Shown one piece after another: positions 60,992 to 64,000 of a DNA stretch of 64,000 nt; position 1 is the first letter of the stretch; each line of letters begins with the position of its first letter. Position numbers and translations under genes: made by a program. This DNA comes from Adenanthera pavonina. Its lineage: Eukaryota > Streptophyta > Magnoliopsida > Fabales > Fabaceae. The stretch is from positions 744,001 to 808,000 of the forward strand of contig JAIVEN010000037.1 in NCBI GenBank assembly GCA_026686845.1, read 5' to 3'. Under the pieces are notes generated by a model, which was given only the letters and a program-made list of their open reading frames with translations, had not been told where the DNA came from and did no database searches.

Positions 60992-62647
60992 TCAAGCCCA
61001 CATGGCCAACAAAGACATAGAAGCAGTGCCCAAAAGAAGAGAGAGGTGAGCTCCAAGTAGGATCTTGAGATTGGACTGAAATGTAGGGTTCATGAAGTCA
61101 GCAGCAAGCAGATCAACCAAAGCCATGTAAATCAAAATGCCAGCTGATGCTGAATTGAAAACCCCTTCTACTATAAGAGCCGTTGGGCTGTTCTCTCTGT
61201 ATCCTCCTGATATTCCTACCCCTATTGCTATTCCGATTGGGGTTGTCAGAGAGAAAAATGTTGCCATTATTGCTGTCGATGTTGACTTGAATTTTGCCTA
61301 CACATCAGTATCACACAATATATTAATTAATTAATATATCACATTCATGGAAATATGGAATCACCTTTTTACTAATTTTATACATGGAAAGCTCACTTCT
61401 TTGCACTCAAAAAGCAGGTTCTTATGTGTGTGTTTTTGTTTTGAGTTTGTCTCTTTAAGTGTAGGCTTGCCTTTACATTCCAAAAGAAAAAAAGAAAGCA
61501 GGTTTTTATATGAGAAGTAAGTGATGTGAGTTTTTTGTGTAATTCTAAAAAAATAGTTGGAAATTCGATTATCTGGGTATATCTAGTTGAAAAATGTTTA
61601 TTTTTTACTTTTCCTATTATGTTCTTAATCAATAATCAGTGCTCTCTCTCTCTCTTAAGGATTCTCTTTAAAACAAAAAGGAAGTTTAACATACCTGAGA
61701 TATGCAGCCACCAAGACCCATACCCTCAAAAAACTGATGAAAGGAAAGTGCCACCAACAAAGGCTTTATAGTCTCAACGCTCTGTGCTGCTCCCAAAGAT
61801 ATCCCAATGACCACTGAATGGGCCACTATCCCTAACTCCAACACCTTTCACACAAACCTCATCAACAACAACATCAATAAAATAATCTCAAAAATCACAC
61901 ACACAAAACACACAACACGTTAGGAGAATTACTCAGTTGGACTCAACAATATTCGAATAGGACTACTGGTATAATTGTAGAAAATATCACAGACCAAATC
62001 CAAACTGATTGACTCATCATTCTTACTTGTGATATAATACGTTGACGAATCACTTCAGATGTTGTGTTATCATCACCATCTTCAGCTGATCCATGAGCGT
62101 GGCCATGTGAGGCATGAGTATGCACATGAATGTGACCAGCATGTTCACTTCCCACTTCTTCATCGCCAGCAACTCGCTTCGAGCTATTTGATTTATGGAA
62201 GTGTTGCTTCTTATAATACGTAGTTGCCATAGAATCCACCATTAAAGTCACAACCGAGGACATCATGGCGATGAAGCCGGCGAAGGGAAACTTCCCCCAT
62301 GGGATCTCCTTCAAGCAGGGTGAAGTGAGAGCCTCGAAGGCTTCTGGGAGGATATGAACGAACCCTGTTGCTAGAATCACACCAGCTGCGAAAGCTTTCA
62401 CCATGAAGAACACGTCGTTCTGGGGATTCAGACAGGGGATTTTCTTGCTCAGTAATGGGAGGCTCACCCCAAGAGCACCAGCAACGAGAACAGAAGCAAT
62501 AGAGGCGACTTTGAAACTGAGAGCTTGGCTTGTGTTGGCACTGTGGTTGTCTTCTTCTGGAATATCACATGTGCAGCCACAGGAAGCCATTGATGGGAAG
62601 AGGAGGAGGAGGAAGAAGATGCAAGAATGAGCTTGAAGATCAGTCAT
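60992..62647 (-). CDS. ZIP family zinc/iron transporter
   Basis: Membrane importer moving Zn2+ (or related divalent metals) into the cytosol. Exons 62647-62027, 61844-61695, 61297-60992; phases join to 358 aa, a normal plant ZIP length. A signal peptide (IFFLLLLFPSMASC) precedes the Cys-rich CGCTCD and eight predicted membrane segments. The variable loop between segments III and IV carries a metal-binding histidine run (HAGHIHVHTHASHGHAHG, about residues 172-189). Segment IV in exon 2 has AHSVVIGISLGAAQS and segment V has SFHQFFEGMGLGG, which supply the conserved His/Gly and His/Glu pore residues. It ends LLAMWA. Overall resemblance is to the ZIP1/ZIP3 group rather than the iron-specific IRT1 type, but substrate cannot be read from sequence. 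Confidence 0.94.
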
Positions 62648-64000
62648 TCTGGGTGAGAGAAATAAAGTGGAGAGAAAGGATAGTTAGGAAACTGTTGGCT
62701 TATTGTTTGAGTATGTGAGGAAAGATTAAGAGTACTCTTATTTAAAAAGAGGAAATTTTTGTAAACTATCAAATATGTAGTTTAAAAATTGAGTACATGA
62801 ATATACCAACTCAGATTGTATGGTAGTAACAAAACTCTTATTTCTTAAACGAGTGGCTCAAAATTAAATTCTTTATCTTTATACTGGGAAACAAATCTAA
62901 TTGAAAAGAATCTATCAAACACTAAAAAAGAAAAATCCATACCATATTGGGAATACTTCTTGCGCCTACTTTCATCTAATATATATTTGTACAAGTCATA
63001 ACTATTAAAATTATATTTTAAATATTTCATCTGTGAAATTTTTAGTGTCAAATTGTGTTCAATATATACAATTATTTAATATGGGTCAGATATCAACTTT
63101 ACTTTTTCCTCATAGCATCCATGCTCATTAATGAATGGTTGTCTGAGTGAGAGAAAAAAGAGGGGAGGAAAAGAATAAAAATATAAAAATAATATATAAA
63201 TAAAGACCCCATGAGAGGCTAATATAGTGTCAGAATCTTAAAGAGTGAAGGACAACCATTGAAACTAAATGCAGGTAAGGTAAAAATTCAGATGCAGAGC
63301 TATTTAAAATTGCTTGAAAGGCATTGAGGAGTGCATGTGATCTGGTGATGCGTTTAGAAGGTCTGAAATTAGAAGACTAATTAGTGATGGCAAATATCAC
63401 TGAATATACAATAACAATGATCATGGATTCATAATTTTGGAGAAAATTAAAAATGATAAGAAAAACGAATTTGTATTCAAATCCCACTTTCTCTCTGCGT
63501 ACATTTTCTTTTTAATTCCTCCCACAGATTGTATTATATGCAGTCAACTAATTTATGATTGCAATGTGCTTAGATTCATGAGGCAAGGGAGGGCAGGAAA
63601 AGTGGAAAAGATGAGGATGCAAGGGGCACTCAATTATAGTGGAAGAAAGATGTGTATGTGACACACAAAAAGTTGATGGATGAACCTTGTACATATGAGG
63701 ACAGGATGGTGTCATGTGGTCTTAATAAATGCAAATTAATCCTAGGATTAGCAGGCTACAGTGGCTTAGTTTAGTCAAGCCAACCTAAGTATGTCGAAAT
63801 TATGTCTTGATTAACGTCAGGAAAATTAAATATTAATACCTCTTTCACCATATAAAAAGGAAAAGGTTATCGAGCCTAGCTACCAATCAATTAAATTAGT
63901 ATATTTAGAAATCCTATATGGCAGAGCACTATGAGATACTATAGGAGTATGAAGGTACTAAATACCGTCATCATATCTGATTTCATCCAAAAATAAATAA
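62648..64000. other. Upstream region of the ZIP gene
   Basis: Presumed ZIP promoter on the left, with an A/T-rich TATA-like stretch (minus strand TTTAAATAAG) at about 62741-62750, then intergenic DNA to the window end. I did not see a clear zinc-deficiency element (RTGTCGACAY). No other gene is supported. Confidence 0.5.

Noticed and set aside
1..64000. CRISPR arrays, operons, tRNA or rRNA genes, organellar insertions
   Set aside because: No regular spacer-repeat arrays, no complete tRNA cloverleaf (the tRNA-like heads belong to SINEs), no rRNA and no plastid or mitochondrial gene segments seen.

Overview
The window is nuclear DNA of a flowering plant, most likely a eudicot. Evidence: genes are split by GT-AG introns, intergenic DNA is very AT-rich, plant-specific families are present (DUF620, MYB-CC/APL, ent-kaurene synthase, X8/CBM43), and MITEs, a SINE and a PIF/Harbinger element are scattered through it. 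There is no bacterial, organellar or viral gene organisation. I cannot name the species.

Layout: (1) 142-639 (+) is the last coding exon of a DUF620 gene whose 5' part lies outside. (2) 640-7991 is intergenic, with a diverged local duplication, a Stowaway-like MITE and a second inverted-repeat element. (3) 7992-9678 (-) is a six-exon MYB-CC regulator resembling APL. (4) 9679-16268 is intergenic. (5) 16269-21254 (+) is an eight-exon CDC50/ALIS flippase subunit with a Tourist-like MITE in intron 5. (6) 22345-26854 (-) is an eight-exon RlmI-like RNA methyltransferase with a SINE in intron 4. (7) 26855-32993 is AT-rich intergenic DNA. (8) 32994-38174 (+) is ent-kaurene synthase, complete and in frame from 34023 on but with an unresolved N-terminal exon. 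(9) 38607-41519 (-) is IMP dehydrogenase, convergent with it. (10) 41705-42741 is a large foldback element upstream of IMPDH. (11) 43894-45395 (-) is a secreted proline-rich X8 (callose-binding type) protein. (12) 46995-51565 is a PIF/Harbinger transposon with TTA target duplication, a Myb/SANT-like ORF and a DDE transposase broken by two stops. (13) 54291-55166 (-) is an EBP2 ribosome-biogenesis gene with a telo-box upstream. (14) 55167-60991 is repeat-rich: a tandem duplication with a MITE in only one copy, a hAT-like element, and a second copy of DNA found at 52.35-53.28 kb. (15) 60992-62647 (-) is a three-exon ZIP metal transporter. (16) The remainder is intergenic.

The genes are independent housekeeping or developmental loci (phloem identity, lipid flipping, RNA modification, gibberellin biosynthesis, GTP biosynthesis, cell wall, rRNA processing, zinc/iron uptake). 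They do not form a pathway cluster, and no CPS, P450 or other terpene gene sits next to the kaurene synthase. I built exon structures by reading splice sites and checking that phases join. Every multi-exon gene gave a total divisible by three except for the kaurene synthase first exon. I found no convincing new biological system. The most informative signals are the transposon structures, for which paralogous empty sites within the same window allow some events to be ordered.
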